Below are positions 13,471-13,930 of a stretch of 13,930 bases of DNA, in pieces (position 1 is the stretch's first letter; each line of letters opens with the position of its first letter). Source of the DNA: an uncultured Caulobacteraceae bacterium (GTDB lineage Bacteria > Pseudomonadota > Alphaproteobacteria > Caulobacterales > TH1-2). The notes beneath the pieces are model-generated. The model did not search any database. It saw only the letters and a list, made by a program, of their open reading frames with translations, and was not told the DNA's origin. The position numbers and the translations under genes are program-made. Where the stretch lies: the NCBI GenBank assembly GCA_937967425.1, contig CALBST010000116.1, forward strand, positions 1 to 13,930. The letters run 5' to 3'.

Positions 13471-13930
13471 ATGACGAAACTCATCGCCATCACCGGCGGC
13501 TCTGGCGCGGGCAAGACGACGATTGCCTACGCGCTCGCGCGGCGGCTTGGGCCCGGCGCCATCGTGATTTCCGAAGATGATTATTACCGGTGCTCATCGA
13601 CAGTGCCGGACTTTGATCGCGAGACCTACAATTTCGATGTGCCGAGCGCCAAAGATCACGCGTTGCTCGAAGAGCAGCTGGCGCTCGCAAAGAGCGGAGT
13701 GGCGTTTGATAAGCCGGTCTACGACCTCGAAACATGCCTGCGAAAACCCGAACTCGAACGCATCGTTCACGCGGATTTTGTGATCGTGGAAGGCCTGCAC
13801 TTGCTGACCACGCCCGCGCTACGCGACCTCTTCGACTTGAGCGCCTTCGTGCATGCAGATGAATCTCTGCGCCTCGGCCGGCGGATGATCCGGGACGCCG
13901 GCACACGCGCGCGCGCGCCGCGTTCGGTCA
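13471..13930 (+). CDS. Uridine kinase-like P-loop kinase, 5' part
   Basis: 153 residues are visible before the window ends; the frame stays open. The Walker A motif GGSGAGKTT is at residues 9-17 after the strand MTKLIAIT. DDYYR (36-40) and NFDVPSAKDHALL (54-66) match the substrate-binding segments of uridine kinases (DxYY and NFDHPxAFD), FDKPVYDLET (79-88) matches PxYDF, and DFVIVEGLHLL (101-111) matches the Walker B-like VILEGI strand. This is the uridine kinase/phosphoribulokinase family, acting in nucleotide salvage by phosphorylating uridine or cytidine with a nucleotide triphosphate. ATG 13471 is required because the P-loop follows so closely. It has no Shine-Dalgarno sequence; the preceding bases belong to the inverted repeat. 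Confidence 0.85.
   Translation, partial: MTKLIAITGGSGAGKTTIAYALARRLGPGAIVISEDDYYRCSSTVPDFDRETYNFDVPSAKDHALLEEQLALAKSGVAFDKPVYDLETCLRKPELERIVHADFVIVEGLHLLTTPALRDLFDLSAFVHADESLRLGRRMIRDAGTRARAPRSV

Noticed and set aside
1..13930. Phage, integrative element, defence or secondary-metabolite island
   Set aside because: No integrase, transposase, toxin-antitoxin pair, nuclease or synthase motif was found. Codon style and gene spacing look uniform and chromosomal.

Overview
The window is GC-rich, densely packed chromosomal DNA of an alphaproteobacterium. The best guess is Caulobacterales, in or near the Hyphomonadaceae. This rests on a TipF-like degenerate EAL protein, a small globin of a type common in that group, ACAD10/11-type lipid enzymes, and families of short structured intergenic repeats. 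No 16S, tRNA or other decisive marker is present, so the placement is inference.

Layout. (1) 1-3523, plus strand: the end of an NADPH:FMN reductase-like gene overlaps a globin; then purD (purine synthesis), an aminoglycoside phosphotransferase-like kinase of the ACAD10/11 or LvaA type, and an overlapping three-helix membrane protein. (2) 3602-7510, plus strand: an exported amidohydrolase, a structured repeat, a CorA-type metal transporter, a glycine-zipper lipoprotein, a QueD/PTPS enzyme, a facing pair of a second repeat family, and a DUF486 DMT-type membrane protein. (3) 7507-9505, minus strand: an apparent operon of an ACAD10/11-like acyl-CoA dehydrogenase, an overlapping DUF4345 membrane protein, and a small ribbon-helix-helix-like protein that ends on the same CTAG as the DMT gene. 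(4) 9573-11047, plus strand: a GNAT acetyltransferase and a TauE/SafE permease, followed by a second copy of the structured repeat. (5) 11196-11962, minus strand: a DUF2975 membrane protein overlapping an XRE regulator, with a good promoter and a palindromic operator candidate upstream. (6) 12101-13930, plus strand: the TipF-like protein, a heptad-based inverted repeat fitted exactly between stop and start codons, and the first part of a uridine kinase-like gene.

Functionally this is mostly housekeeping and metabolism, not an island. The kinase at 2013 and the dehydrogenase at 8219 correspond to the two halves of the ACAD10/11 fusion and may act on the same hydroxyacyl-CoA substrates, although they are 5 kb apart and on opposite strands. 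The globin and flavin reductase may form a redox pair. I see no phage, insertion sequence, CRISPR array or recognisable defence system. The most interesting material is non-coding: three structured repeat families, one showing a compensatory base-pair change between copies.
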